Shown piece by piece: positions 8,903 to 17,718 of a stretch of 64,000 nt of DNA; the stretch's first letter is position 1; each line of letters begins with the position of its first letter. Origin of the DNA: Mycolicibacterium sphagni (GTDB lineage Bacteria > Actinomycetota > Actinomycetes > Mycobacteriales > Mycobacteriaceae); the NCBI RefSeq assembly GCF_013337765.1, contig NZ_VBSB01000015.1, positions 62,001 to 126,000 of the forward strand, in the 5' to 3' direction. A model generated the notes under the pieces. That model saw nothing but the letters and a program-made list of their open reading frames with translations, had not been told where the DNA came from and ran no database searches. A program made the translations under genes and the position numbers.

Positions 8903-10704
8903 CGCACGGCGCCGTTGATCGCCGGCTTGTCGATCATGCCCTTCTCCACGCCCCACATCGTGGCGATGGTGCGGTACTCCCCCGTCTCGATCAGATGCTG
9001 CAGCGCCAGCTGGAGCGATCGGGCCAGGCCGGAGTCCCTGTCCACCGGCCAGCCGTAGGGCGCCGAGTCGAACACCGAGCCCGCGGCCTCGAGCTGTCCA
9101 CCGCTGGTCTTGACGGCGAACCCGGTGACGGGTGAATCGGCCGACATCGCATCGACCTCGCCGGCCATCAGTGCGGTGTTGAGATCGTCCTGGCGGGTGT
9201 AGATGACCTTCTTGATCGGTGGCTTACCGGCCGCCACACAGGCGTCGCTCTTGGCCGGAAGCTCCTCGGACTCCTGCAGAGACGGGTAGGCCACACCGAC
9301 TTTCAGCCCGCACGCGTTGTCGGGGTCGATCGCCACCCCGGGGCGCTGTGCCCACAGGGTGCCTGCCGTGAAGTAGGTGACGAAATCGGCGGCCTCTTCG
9401 CGTTCCTTGGTGTCGGTGAACGAGGACATGCCGACGTTGAAGTCACCCGCGCGCACCGACGGGATGATCGCCTCGAACGCGGTCTGGCGGTATTCCGGTG
9501 TCAGCCCGAGCGTGCGGGCCACCGCATTCATCAGATCCACGTCAAACCCGACGACCTTACCGTCGGCATCGATGAATTCGTTTGGCGCATAAGGGATGTT
9601 GACGCCGACGATCAACCGTCCGGAGTCCCGGATCTTTTGCGGCACGGTGGCGGCGATCGACGGCACCGCGCCCATCGCGGGCGGCGTCGGCTCCGAGCTC
9701 GACGCTGTGCCGGCCAGACTGGTCGCACCACTGGACCGGTTGTCTGATGCTTGCCACTGCCAGGCGCCGATCCCCGCGGCCGCCACCAACAGCACCGCAC
9801 CTCCCACAGCGAACACATTTCGCCGCCGGTGCGACTGCGGTCCCGTGGCCAGCGAGTGACGCCCCGACCCACCGACCTTGCGCACCCGCGTCGTCAACGC
9901 CTGGCGTGCGGCGGCGGCCAGCTCACCGGCGCTCCGGTAGCGCTCGGCGGGTTTCTTGGCCATGCCCTTGGCGATGATGTCGTCGAATACCGCGAGCCTC
10001 GGGTCTTTGTCGGACGGGCGCGGGGCGGGCGTGGTCATGTGCCCGGCGATCTGCTGTTCCAGGCTGTCGTTGGGGTAGGGCCGGGAGCCGGTGAGACATT
10101 CGTAGAGCACGCACGTCAGGGCGTAGACATCGGATCGCAGATCGGCCTGGCCACCGCTGAACCGCTCGGGGGCCATATAGGCCAGGGTCCCCAGCGTGCT
10201 TCCTGCCGTCGTCAACCCCGCCTCACTCGCAGTACGAGCCAGCCCGAAGTCGATGAGATACGCGAAATCGCGGGCGGTGATGAGGACGTTGGAGGGCTTG
10301 ACGTCGCGGTGGATCAGACCGGCCGCGTGGGCGGCGTCCAGGGCGGCGGCGACCTGCTCGACGATGTCGACCGCCAACGGGGGCAGCAGGGGCTTACCCG
10401 CTTCGGAGAGGATCGCGTCCAGGGTGCGGCCTTCGATCAGGCGCATATCCAGGTACAACCGGCCGTCGATCTCACCAAATCCGTGGATGGGGACGACGTG
10501 CGGTTCGTTGAGGGCGGCCACCGCCTGCGCTTCCCGCCTGAAACGTTGCTGGAAGACAACGTCTTCGGCCAGCCGGTGCGGAAGGACCTTGAGGGCGACC
10601 ACGCGATCGGTCTTGGTGTCGTAGGCCCGGTAGACCTCGCCCATGCCGCCGCGACCTATCAGCTCCTGCAGCTGATAGTGCCCAAATGGTGTCGCATCCA
10701 CCAT
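8899..10704 (-). CDS. membrane Ser/Thr protein kinase fused to a family-3 solute-binding sensor domain
   Basis: This 601-residue protein has three parts. Residues 10-270 are a Hanks-type kinase of the PknB group: GRGGMGEV loop, Lys in ALKVLPH, HRDVKPSN catalytic loop, IDFGLAR and GTLAYMAPE. A single membrane helix lies near 297-316 (FAVGGAVLLVAAAGIGAW). Residues ~350-595 form an extracytoplasmic bacterial solute-binding family 3 domain with RLIVGVNIPYAPNEF, GFDVDLMNAVARTLG and DFNVGMSSFTDTKEREE, as in amino-acid binding proteins. The likely role is sensing a small ligand outside and phosphorylating cytoplasmic proteins. Key kinase residues are intact. ATG 10704 is the start. No ABC permease is adjacent, so the domain is a sensor rather than a transport part. 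Confidence 0.9.
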   Translation of the reverse strand: MVDATPFGHYQLQELIGRGGMGEVYRAYDTKTDRVVALKVLPHRLAEDVVFQQRFRREAQAVAALNEPHVVPIHGFGEIDGRLYLDMRLIEGRTLDAILSEAGKPLLPPLAVDIVEQVAAALDAAHAAGLIHRDVKPSNVLITARDFAYLIDFGLARTASEAGLTTAGSTLGTLAYMAPERFSGGQADLRSDVYALTCVLYECLTGSRPYPNDSLEQQIAGHMTTPAPRPSDKDPRLAVFDDIIAKGMAKKPAERYRSAGELAAAARQALTTRVRKVGGSGRHSLATGPQSHRRRNVFAVGGAVLLVAAAGIGAWQWQASDNRSSGATSLAGTASSSEPTPPAMGAVPSIAATVPQKIRDSGRLIVGVNIPYAPNEFIDADGKVVGFDVDLMNAVARTLGLTPEYRQTAFEAIIPSVRAGDFNVGMSSFTDTKEREEAADFVTYFTAGTLWAQRPGVAIDPDNACGLKVGVAYPSLQESEELPAKSDACVAAGKPPIKKVIYTRQDDLNTALMAGEVDAMSADSPVTGFAVKTSGGQLEAAGSVFDSAPYGWPVDRDSGLARSLQLALQHLIETGEYRTIATMWGVEKGMIDKPAINGAVR

Positions 10705-11066
10705 CTACTCCTTGGCAACGCCCTGACCGTCGATTGAAGCTACATCACCTTTGCCAGGGATACCGCCCGGTCAGCGGGAGGAAAACACAGGTCGGGTTAT
10801 GGCCTGCGAGCCTTCGACCCCGAGCCGCGTGGCGCGGTACGGTCAATGCGGCTGACCCACCAGCTTCTCGGAAACGTCACGGCGGCGATCTGAACTCCCC
10901 GCTGAACGGGCACCCCGGCCCGACGTAAGCCGACCTGCAGTTCTGGCGCCCATTCGGGGGCGCGTGGCCCGACAAGCGCTGCTCTCCCACGGCAACTCGC
11001 GGCGTTCCGCCCGCGACAACAACATCGCAGGTCACGCCGTTGCGCGGCCTGCAGAAGGAAGGCTCC
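10705..11066 (+). other. intergenic region between divergent kinase and acyl-AMP ligase genes
   Basis: These 362 bases separate divergent starts and should carry promoters for both. I see no RNA gene. A small stem (GCGCCC/GGGCGC) lies near 10950-10965. A 15-codon reading frame at 10847 lacks a ribosome site and is not counted. Confidence 0.4.
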
Positions 11067-12701
11067 GTGAGCCAGTTCACCGAGACGATGTTTCGCAACG
11101 CCCGGTGGAGCATGAAGGGGATGATCACCGGAGAGCCCGACGCCCCGGTGCGGCATACCTGGGCTGAGGTGCACGCGCGCGCCTGCCGGATCGCCGGTGG
11201 CCTGGCGGCGGCCGGGGTCGGGCACGGCGACGCCGTTGCCGTGCTCGCCGGACTTCCCGTCGACATCGCACCGACCGCACAGGGCGTCTGGATTCGCGGC
11301 GCCTGTGTCACCATGCTTCACCAGCCCACGCCACGCACCGACCTGCAGCGTTGGGCGGAGGAGACCGCTGCGGTCCTCGACACGATCGACGCCAAAGCCG
11401 TCGTCGTCGGCGAGCCGTTCCTGCCTGCCGCGCCGCTCCTCGCCGAGGGGGGGATGCGGGTGGTGATCGCCAGCGAACTGCTGCGGGCGGACCCGGTGCG
11501 TCCCGTCGAGACCTGCGGCGAAGACCTCGCGCTGATGCAACTGACCTCAGGTTCGACCGGCTCTCCCAAGGCAGTTCAGATCACCCACGCCAATGTCGTG
11601 GCCAACGCCGAGGCGATGTTCCTCGGCGCCAAAGTCGACCTGGATACCGACGTGATCGTCAGCTGGTTGCCCTGTTTCCACGACATGGGTATGACCGGCT
11701 TTCTGACCGTACCCATGTACTTCGGTGTCGAGCTGATCAAGATCACCCCGATGGACTTCCTCCGCGATAACTTGTTGTGGGTCAAGCTGATTGACAAATA
11801 CAAGGCGACGATGACCGCGGCCCCCAACTTCGCCTACAACCTCCTGGCGAAGAGGCTGCGCAGTCTGGCCGAGCCAGGCGACTTCGACCTCTCGTCACTG
11901 CGATGGGCGCTGTCGGGTGCCGAACAGGTCGATCCCGCCGACGTCGAGGATCTGTGTGCGGCAGGCGCCCCCCACGGGTTGCAACCCGAGGCGATCCTGC
12001 CCGCCTACGGCATGGCCGAGACCACCGTTGCGGCATCTTTCTCCGCCTGTGGTGCAGGCATGACCGTCGACGAGATCGACGCCGATCTGCTGGCCGTCCT
12101 GCACCGTGCCGTGCCGGCAACCCGAGGCAACACCCGGCGCCTGGTGACACTCGGCCGCCTGCTGAACGGGCTCGAAGCCCGCATCATCGACGAAGACGGT
12201 GGCGTGCTCAGCGCCCGCGGCGTCGGCGTGATCCAACTCCGCGGCGAACCCGTGACGCCCGGATACACCACAGTGGCCGGATTCATCTCGGCGCAGGACG
12301 AACAAGGCTGGTACGACACCGGCGACCTGGGATACCTCACCGAAAGCGACGAGATCGTCGTCTGCGGCCGGCTCAAGGACGTCATCATCATGGCCGGGCG
12401 CAACATCTACCCGACCGACATCGAGCGTGCCGCCGCCCGCGTCGACGGCGTGCGGCCCGGCTGCGCGGTGGCCGTCCGCCTCGACGCCGGGCATTCCCGC
12501 GAATCCTTCGCAGTTGCGGTGGAGTCCAAGGCTTTCGACGATCGCGACGAGGTGCGGCGCATCGAGCATCAAGTGGTCCACGAGGTGGTGGTGGAGGTCA
12601 ACGCCCGGCCACGCAACGTGGTGGTCCTCGCGCCGGGAGTCATCCCGAAGACACCGTCGGGCAAATTGCGGCGCGCGCACGCGTTGGCACTCGTCACCTG
12701 A
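11067..12701 (+). CDS. fatty-acyl-AMP/acyl-CoA ligase (FadD family)
   Basis: The ~544-residue ANL-superfamily adenylating enzyme has the P-loop LTSGSTGSPKAVQITHAN, the A5 motif PAYGMAETTVA, GWYDTGDLGYL, and the C-terminal hinge GRLKDVIIMAGRNIYPTDIE with catalytic Lys in PKTPSGKLRRA. GRNIYPTDIE and the Asp-His-Met run WLPCFHDMGMTG are characteristic of the fatty-acyl-AMP ligase branch. It would activate a fatty acid with ATP for lipid or polyketide synthesis. GTG 11067 is chosen because AGAAGGAAGG lies just upstream. No polyketide synthase is adjacent. CoA versus carrier-protein acceptor remains open. Confidence 0.85.
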   Translation: MSQFTETMFRNARWSMKGMITGEPDAPVRHTWAEVHARACRIAGGLAAAGVGHGDAVAVLAGLPVDIAPTAQGVWIRGACVTMLHQPTPRTDLQRWAEETAAVLDTIDAKAVVVGEPFLPAAPLLAEGGMRVVIASELLRADPVRPVETCGEDLALMQLTSGSTGSPKAVQITHANVVANAEAMFLGAKVDLDTDVIVSWLPCFHDMGMTGFLTVPMYFGVELIKITPMDFLRDNLLWVKLIDKYKATMTAAPNFAYNLLAKRLRSLAEPGDFDLSSLRWALSGAEQVDPADVEDLCAAGAPHGLQPEAILPAYGMAETTVAASFSACGAGMTVDEIDADLLAVLHRAVPATRGNTRRLVTLGRLLNGLEARIIDEDGGVLSARGVGVIQLRGEPVTPGYTTVAGFISAQDEQGWYDTGDLGYLTESDEIVVCGRLKDVIIMAGRNIYPTDIERAAARVDGVRPGCAVAVRLDAGHSRESFAVAVESKAFDDRDEVRRIEHQVVHEVVVEVNARPRNVVVLAPGVIPKTPSGKLRRAHALALVT

Positions 12702-12739
12702 TGGATAGCGAGTAGATTTATCGCCCAGGAGACGAGGTG

Positions 12740-13552
12740 ATGGACGACTACGACGCACAGCCTGACCGTAAGCCCCCTCCAGGACCCGAGCTTTCCCCCG
12801 CCCAGCTCGAGGCCGACGAGTTCGACCTGAACGCCGGGCTCAGCGGTTTGGCAGGGATTGTCGCGGGCGCCTGCGGTGTCGACGAAATGCTCAGGCAGGT
12901 AGCACAATTCGCGGTACAGGCGATACCAGGCGCTGATGGCGCCGGGGTGACGTTGATCTATCCTCACGACGCCGACTCGGGCGATGAATTACGTATCCAG
13001 GCGTGGTCGGTGACTGCGGACTTCGTTCAGACCATCGATACCCTGCAATACGACAAGCTCGGCGAGGGCCCGTGCATCACCTGCATTCAAACCCGGCGCC
13101 CAGCGGTCAGTGGGTCGCTGGGAAGTGACCGTCGCTGGCCCCGTTTCGGCGGGTCCGTGGCGCGCATGGGTGTGCACTCTGTACTGGCCCTGCCGTTGAC
13201 CGTCGGCGACCGTGTCGTCGGCTCCATCAACTCCTACGCCCGTAGCAAGGACGCTTTCACCGAGCACGCCGTCCAGCTGGGCAGCCAATTCGCCGGTCCC
13301 GCAGCGGTTTCCGTCTACAACTCGCAGGTGTTGGCGAATACCCAACTGCGCACGACGCAACTGCAGCAGGCCCTGCGCAGCAGGGCGGTGATCGACCAGG
13401 CGATCGGCATCATCCGCAGCCGCTCGGGCGCCACCGCACAGGAGGCATTCGACCGTCTCACCCGCATCAGCCAGCGGGAGCACATCAAATTGGCTGACGT
13501 CGCCGAACAGCTCGTCGACGAAGCTGTCCGGCGGGCCCGCGCCCGTCAGTAA
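12740..13552 (+). CDS. GAF-ANTAR domain regulator
   Basis: The 270-residue protein has a GAF domain (about 35-185, with GEGPCITCIQTRRP, RWPRFGG and GVHSVLALPL) and a C-terminal ANTAR domain (about 210-265, RAVIDQAIGIIRSRSG and AFDRLTRISQREH). AGGAG at 12727 fits ATG 12740 better than GTG 12737. The Cys-x-x-Cys in the GAF domain is notable and could bind metal or respond to redox. It is closely related to the protein encoded at 5468-6235. Expected role: signal-dependent antitermination through RNA binding. Confidence 0.87.
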   Translation: MDDYDAQPDRKPPPGPELSPAQLEADEFDLNAGLSGLAGIVAGACGVDEMLRQVAQFAVQAIPGADGAGVTLIYPHDADSGDELRIQAWSVTADFVQTIDTLQYDKLGEGPCITCIQTRRPAVSGSLGSDRRWPRFGGSVARMGVHSVLALPLTVGDRVVGSINSYARSKDAFTEHAVQLGSQFAGPAAVSVYNSQVLANTQLRTTQLQQALRSRAVIDQAIGIIRSRSGATAQEAFDRLTRISQREHIKLADVAEQLVDEAVRRARARQ

Positions 13553-13562
13553 CGAGAAGTGC

Positions 13563-14327
13563 TCACTGCTGGCCCTGACCGCGGGCGAGTTCCGTCAGTG
13601 CCCTGACCAACTCCGGGCGGGTATGCCGATCTCTCATCAACCGCCGCGCGACATCGGTCAGGTGCTCCCCGCGGCTCCTGCTGTGGCTGCGGATCAACCG
13701 GAACGCCTGATCCATCGACACACCGAGCACCTCGCTGATAAACCCTTTGGCTTGTTCGACGACGACACGACCGGTGAGTGCGGAGCGCAGCGGCGACACG
13801 ACCGTAGCGAGGGTGGGCGGGTGTTCCTGCAAGACCGCCACACACGCGATATGGGCGAGGGTCTGAGCGACCAGTCGATCCGCCTCGGTGAGTTCACCGG
13901 GCTGGGTATCGAACAATCCGAGCGCGCCGAGTACGACGCCCGCCCCTCGCATCGGCACAGCATGCACCGCCGCGAAGCCGGCCTGCGTCGCGGCCGGCAC
14001 GAACCGCGGCCACCGGTCGATCTGCGCGCCGAGGTCGGCGACCAGCACCGGCTCCCCACTCCGGTAGCAGTCGATACAGGGCCCCTGCTCAGCCTGGAGT
14101 TGGAACAGCTCGATATCGCGCGTCCGCTCGGACGTGGCGGCCATCAGATGAAGTTGATGCAGCGGATCGGCGAGCAGGAATCCGGCCGAAGCGACGTCGA
14201 GCAGTTCGGCACAGCGTTCGGTCAGTTCCGTCAGCAGGTCCACGACGTCGAAGTCATCGAGCAGACTGTCGACCAGTGATACCACCGCGCTCAGCACGCG
14301 AGTTTCACGAAGATCATCGCTCACCAT
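13563..14327 (-). CDS. GAF-ANTAR domain regulator
   Basis: The 254-residue protein has a GAF domain with EQGPCIDCYRSGEPV and RWPRFVPAA, and an ANTAR domain with GRVVVEQAKGFISEVLGV and AFRLIRSHSRSRGEHL. This subtype (AKGFISE) differs from the 12740 and 5468 proteins (AIGIIRS/AVGLIRG). It converges on the 12740 gene with about 10 bp between stops. ATG 14327 (MVSDDLRE) is favoured over the upstream GTG. The Cys-x-x-Cys of the GAF domain is retained. Confidence 0.86.
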   Translation of the reverse strand: MVSDDLRETRVLSAVVSLVDSLLDDFDVVDLLTELTERCAELLDVASAGFLLADPLHQLHLMAATSERTRDIELFQLQAEQGPCIDCYRSGEPVLVADLGAQIDRWPRFVPAATQAGFAAVHAVPMRGAGVVLGALGLFDTQPGELTEADRLVAQTLAHIACVAVLQEHPPTLATVVSPLRSALTGRVVVEQAKGFISEVLGVSMDQAFRLIRSHSRSRGEHLTDVARRLMRDRHTRPELVRALTELARGQGQQ

Positions 14328-14370
14328 GGCTTGCCTCCCGGCCTGGATGTGCGTGCGCATCTGTCGTCCA

Positions 14371-15144
14371 TCATCGGTCCGTCTCCAGTTTCAGCCGCCG
14401 GTCGATGATGTCGCGGGCGACCTCTGTGGCGCTGCGGCCGGTGGCATAGGCGTGCGCACGCAGCCGCACCAACGCCTCGGTCGGATCTACGTCCAATTGC
14501 GCCACCAGCATTCCGGTTGCCTGGCTGACCTCGGCGCGGCTCAATGTCACCAGCTCCGCCCAGGCATTGCTGGAGGGGTCGTCGACGGCCGCCTGCAGAT
14601 CGCCGACCAGCAGATCCAGCACCGGGATACCGGCCAGCTCCGCGGCGGCGGCCGCACCCGCGAGCTGTTCGCCCACGAGAGCACCGGGCTGCGCTCGGAA
14701 CAGGTCCAGTGCGCCGATGTACTCGCCGGCTGCCAGCACCGGCATGGCAAAGACGCCGCGGATCTGGTGCTCAAGCATGGCCCGTCCATAACTGGGCCAG
14801 CGCGCCTCCCCGGGGTGGGCGAGATCGACCACGACGACCGGAGCCCGCAGCGTGACCGCGTCCAAGCATGGCCCTTCCCCGTAGGTGAACTGCAATTCGT
14901 CATACGTGCGAGCCGAAGTGCCGCTGGAGCCCAGCGTTCCCGCGTTCGCACCGTCGAAAACAAGCGAGATCGCCGCTGCATCAATGTCGAGCAGCAGCAC
15001 GCACGCTTCACAGAGCCGGTCGGCGGCTTTCACTCCACGCTGGCCGTCGACGGCCGCAATAAGCTCGTCCTGGATCGTCAAACTAGCCGGACCAGAGTAG
15101 GAAGGCTGGTGCGGCGCGCAACAGTTCCGCAGCCATCCCTCCAC
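14371..15144 (-). CDS. GAF-ANTAR domain regulator
   Basis: The ~257-residue protein has a GAF domain (FTYGEGPCLDAV, ARWPSYGRAM) and a C-terminal ANTAR domain with SRAEVSQATGMLVAQLDV and EALVRLRAHAYATGRS. This third subtype (QATGMLVAQL) lacks the second GAF cysteine. Only 43 bp separate it from the downstream GAF-ANTAR gene on the same strand, so they probably form an operon. The start is uncertain: GTG 15144 or TTG 15081, both without a clean ribosome site. Confidence 0.82.
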   Translation of the reverse strand: MEGWLRNCCAPHQPSYSGPASLTIQDELIAAVDGQRGVKAADRLCEACVLLLDIDAAAISLVFDGANAGTLGSSGTSARTYDELQFTYGEGPCLDAVTLRAPVVVVDLAHPGEARWPSYGRAMLEHQIRGVFAMPVLAAGEYIGALDLFRAQPGALVGEQLAGAAAAAELAGIPVLDLLVGDLQAAVDDPSSNAWAELVTLSRAEVSQATGMLVAQLDVDPTEALVRLRAHAYATGRSATEVARDIIDRRLKLETDR

Positions 15145-15359
15145 CCTTCCCTAGTCGGCTCCCCAATGCGTGGATTTGTCCAAGCCCGCGACAATGCCGC
15201 CACCACGTCGAGCGGGTAGGCTGGACTTGCTGGTACCCGCAGCCAGCCCGAATCGGCGCCCCACATCCGCGGCTCCGCGAGCATCCGCTCAGGTCGGGCA
15301 TATCCTCCAACGCCGTTGTTGCACAAGCACGCAACGGTCGCGCTTTCGAGGACTCACTT

Positions 15360-16466
15360 ATCGCTATCACAGACGTCGCCGACTATGCCCACTTGAGCCG
15401 GCAGGAGATCGACGCGCTCGGGGCCGCTCTCGATGCAATCCGCACCGAGGTCGAGAATTCCCGCGGTGCGCGCGACGCCGCCTACATTCGCCGGACGATC
15501 AAGTTCCAGCGGGTACTGGATGCCGGCGCCCGCCTGCTGATCTTCGGCAGCCGGTCCCGGGGCAGCTGGGCGCTGGGAGTGGTGTCGCTGGCGGTGGCCA
15601 AGAGCATCGAGAACATGGAAATCGGCCACAATGTTGCTCACGGACAATGGGATTGGATGAACGACCCGGAAATCCATTCGGCCACCTGGGAGTGGGACAT
15701 GGCCGGGCTCATGTCGCAATGGCGGTATTCGCACAACTACCGCCACCACGTGTTCGCCAATGTCGTCGGCGTCGACGACGACCTCGGCTTTGGCATCATG
15801 CGGGTCACCCGTGACGTCCCGTGGCGACCACGCAACCTGATGCAGCCGTTCCGCAACGCACTCCTGGCCATCATCTTCGAGTGGGGCATCGCCCTGCACG
15901 GTTTGCATTCGGACCATGAACGCGCGACGAACGCCGAGGAACGCAACGTCCAGACGCGAGCATTCAAGTCGAAGATCAAGCGCCAGGTCATCAAGGATTA
16001 CGTGTTGATCCCGGCCCTCAACGGATCTCGCTGGCGTCGGGCGTTGACGGCGAATGCCGCGGCCAACATCCTGCGCAACCTCTGGGCCTACGCGGTGATC
16101 TTCTGCGGGCATTTTCCCGATGGCGTCGAGACATTCACGCCCGATGCCGTCAAGCACGAAAGCAAGGGCGAGTGGTATCTACGCCAGATGCTGGGCAGCG
16201 CCAATTTCCGGGCCGGGCGCGTGCTCGCGTTTCTGAGCGGAAACCTGTGCTACCAGATCGAGCATCATCTGTTCCCTGATCTCCCGAGCAACCGTTACGC
16301 CGCAATCGCCGTTCAGGTGCGCGCACTGTGCGACACGTACGGGCTGCCGTACACCACGGGGCCGCTTCTGCGCCAGTTCTTCCAGGTCCAGCGGAGCATC
16401 CTGAGGCTGGCGCTGCCAGATCGGTTACCGAGCGCCACACCGAGCGGCGTCGGCGCCCGGATCTAG
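15360..16466 (+). CDS. DesA3-like membrane fatty-acid desaturase, apparent ATC start
   Basis: This acyl-CoA delta-9-type desaturase carries three His boxes: GHNVAHGQWDW, WRYSHNYRHHVF and CYQIEHHLFPDLPSN, which hold the di-iron centre. It resembles M. tuberculosis DesA3 (stearoyl-CoA desaturase) along its length but ends some 50 residues earlier. The first ATG/GTG/TTG codon in frame is TTG 15393. Homology continues upstream through AITDVADYAH, matching DesA3's N-terminus MAITDV, and places initiation at ATC 15360. GAGGA sits eight bases before it. Membrane-bound, needing an oxidoreductase partner that is not adjacent. Confidence 0.85.
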   Translation: MAITDVADYAHLSRQEIDALGAALDAIRTEVENSRGARDAAYIRRTIKFQRVLDAGARLLIFGSRSRGSWALGVVSLAVAKSIENMEIGHNVAHGQWDWMNDPEIHSATWEWDMAGLMSQWRYSHNYRHHVFANVVGVDDDLGFGIMRVTRDVPWRPRNLMQPFRNALLAIIFEWGIALHGLHSDHERATNAEERNVQTRAFKSKIKRQVIKDYVLIPALNGSRWRRALTANAAANILRNLWAYAVIFCGHFPDGVETFTPDAVKHESKGEWYLRQMLGSANFRAGRVLAFLSGNLCYQIEHHLFPDLPSNRYAAIAVQVRALCDTYGLPYTTGPLLRQFFQVQRSILRLALPDRLPSATPSGVGARI

Positions 16467-16844
16467 CCGGGCAATCCCGCCACGACGGCGGCGGCCTGCT
16501 TGCGGGCGACATCGAGCACATGTATGGCGCCTACTTGCGGGTCCACGGCACGAATTCGCTTCACAACGCAAAGTCATTGCGCTCTGACAGACCTGGCCAT
16601 CACCGGATCGACTGTTCACTTGATCAGGACCTAAGGGCAATTATGTTAATCAATATTCTTCATTTTCTTGACGGCCGGAGCAAACTCGTCTTACGGTGAC
16701 GACCAGTAGGGGGACGTCGACAACGCGAGTTTCGGACTCAACGCGACGGTGGGCTAGCGCAAGCTCCATCGCACGCGTCGCCCTTCTGCTCGCCAAAATG
16801 CATGGGGTTCACCATATTTGCGATACGGATGACAGTGCGAGACC
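16467..16844 (+). promoter_or_regulatory. upstream region of the mce operon
   Basis: The 378-base gap before yrbEA includes an AT-rich patch at 16640-16668. A possible sigma-A promoter follows, TTGACG (16668-16673) and TACGGT (16692-16697) with 18 bases between. Coding potential is weak throughout. The promoter call is only a sequence match. Confidence 0.35.
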
Positions 16845-17717
16845 GTGACGATTGCTGAGCGCGAGCCATCGCCGGTCGATGCCCGCACCCCCGGCGGGGT
16901 GGCGGCAATCGAGAACTGGACCGTCGGGTATGTGAAGCGACATCCGCTCGCCTCCCTCACGACTGTCGGCGATCAGTTCGTTCTCGGGGTGAGAACCCTC
17001 CAGTACTTGATTGTCGACCTGGTCACCGGACGCTTTCCCCTCACGGAGTTCGTCCGTCAGGGCGCCTTCATGGCGGGAACGGCCGTGGTGCCCACCGTCC
17101 TGGTGGCGCTGCCGGTCGGGGTGACGTTGTCGATTCAGTTCGCCCTGCTGGCCGGGCAGGTCGGCGCAACCTCCCTGTCGGGTGCGGCCAGCGGTCTGGC
17201 CGTGATCCGGCAGGCCGCGTCCCTGGTGGCGGCCATCTTGATGGCGGCCGCCGTCGGCTCGGCCATCACCGCCGACCTGGGCTCGCGCACGATGCGCGAA
17301 GAGATCGACGCCATGGAGGTCATGGGCGTCTCGGTGATCCGCCGCCTCGTCGTCCCGCGGTTCGCCGCGGCGATCATGATCGGCGTCGCCCTCACCGGCG
17401 TGGTGTGCTTCGTCGGGTTCCTGGCGAGCTACCTGTTCAACGTGTACTTCCAGAACGGCGCCCCCGGCAGCTTCGTGGCGACCTTCGCGTCGTTCACCAC
17501 ACCGGGCGACATGGTGCTGGCCCTGCTCAAGGCGGTGGTGTTCGGCGCGATCGTCGCGGTGGTGTCCAGCCAGAAGGGCCTGTCCACCCAGGGCGGCCCG
17601 ACCGGTGTCGCCAACTCGGTCAATGCCGCTGTCGTCGAATCGATCCTGATCCTGATGATCGTCAACGTCGTCATCAGCCAGCTCTACAACATGCTGTTCC
17701 CGCGGGTGGGGCTGTGA
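16845..17717 (+). CDS. YrbEA (MlaE-type) permease of an mce operon
   Basis: The 290-residue MlaE/YrbE membrane protein has about five or six helices and the conserved cytoplasmic segment TADLGSRTMREEIDAMEVMG, which contacts the ATPase. With YrbEB it forms the inner-membrane channel through which Mce proteins pass lipids or sterols, powered by the MceG (Mkl) ATPase, normally encoded elsewhere. GTG 16845 is the start. It heads the operon and is followed at once by yrbEB. Confidence 0.92.
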   Translation: MTIAEREPSPVDARTPGGVAAIENWTVGYVKRHPLASLTTVGDQFVLGVRTLQYLIVDLVTGRFPLTEFVRQGAFMAGTAVVPTVLVALPVGVTLSIQFALLAGQVGATSLSGAASGLAVIRQAASLVAAILMAAAVGSAITADLGSRTMREEIDAMEVMGVSVIRRLVVPRFAAAIMIGVALTGVVCFVGFLASYLFNVYFQNGAPGSFVATFASFTTPGDMVLALLKAVVFGAIVAVVSSQKGLSTQGGPTGVANSVNAAVVESILILMIVNVVISQLYNMLFPRVGL

Positions 17718-17718
17718 C

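Noticed and set aside
10847..10895. 15-codon frame beginning MRLTHQLLGN upstream of the acyl-AMP ligase, considered as a leader peptide
   Set aside because: No ribosome site and no regulatory codon run or attenuator hairpin seen.
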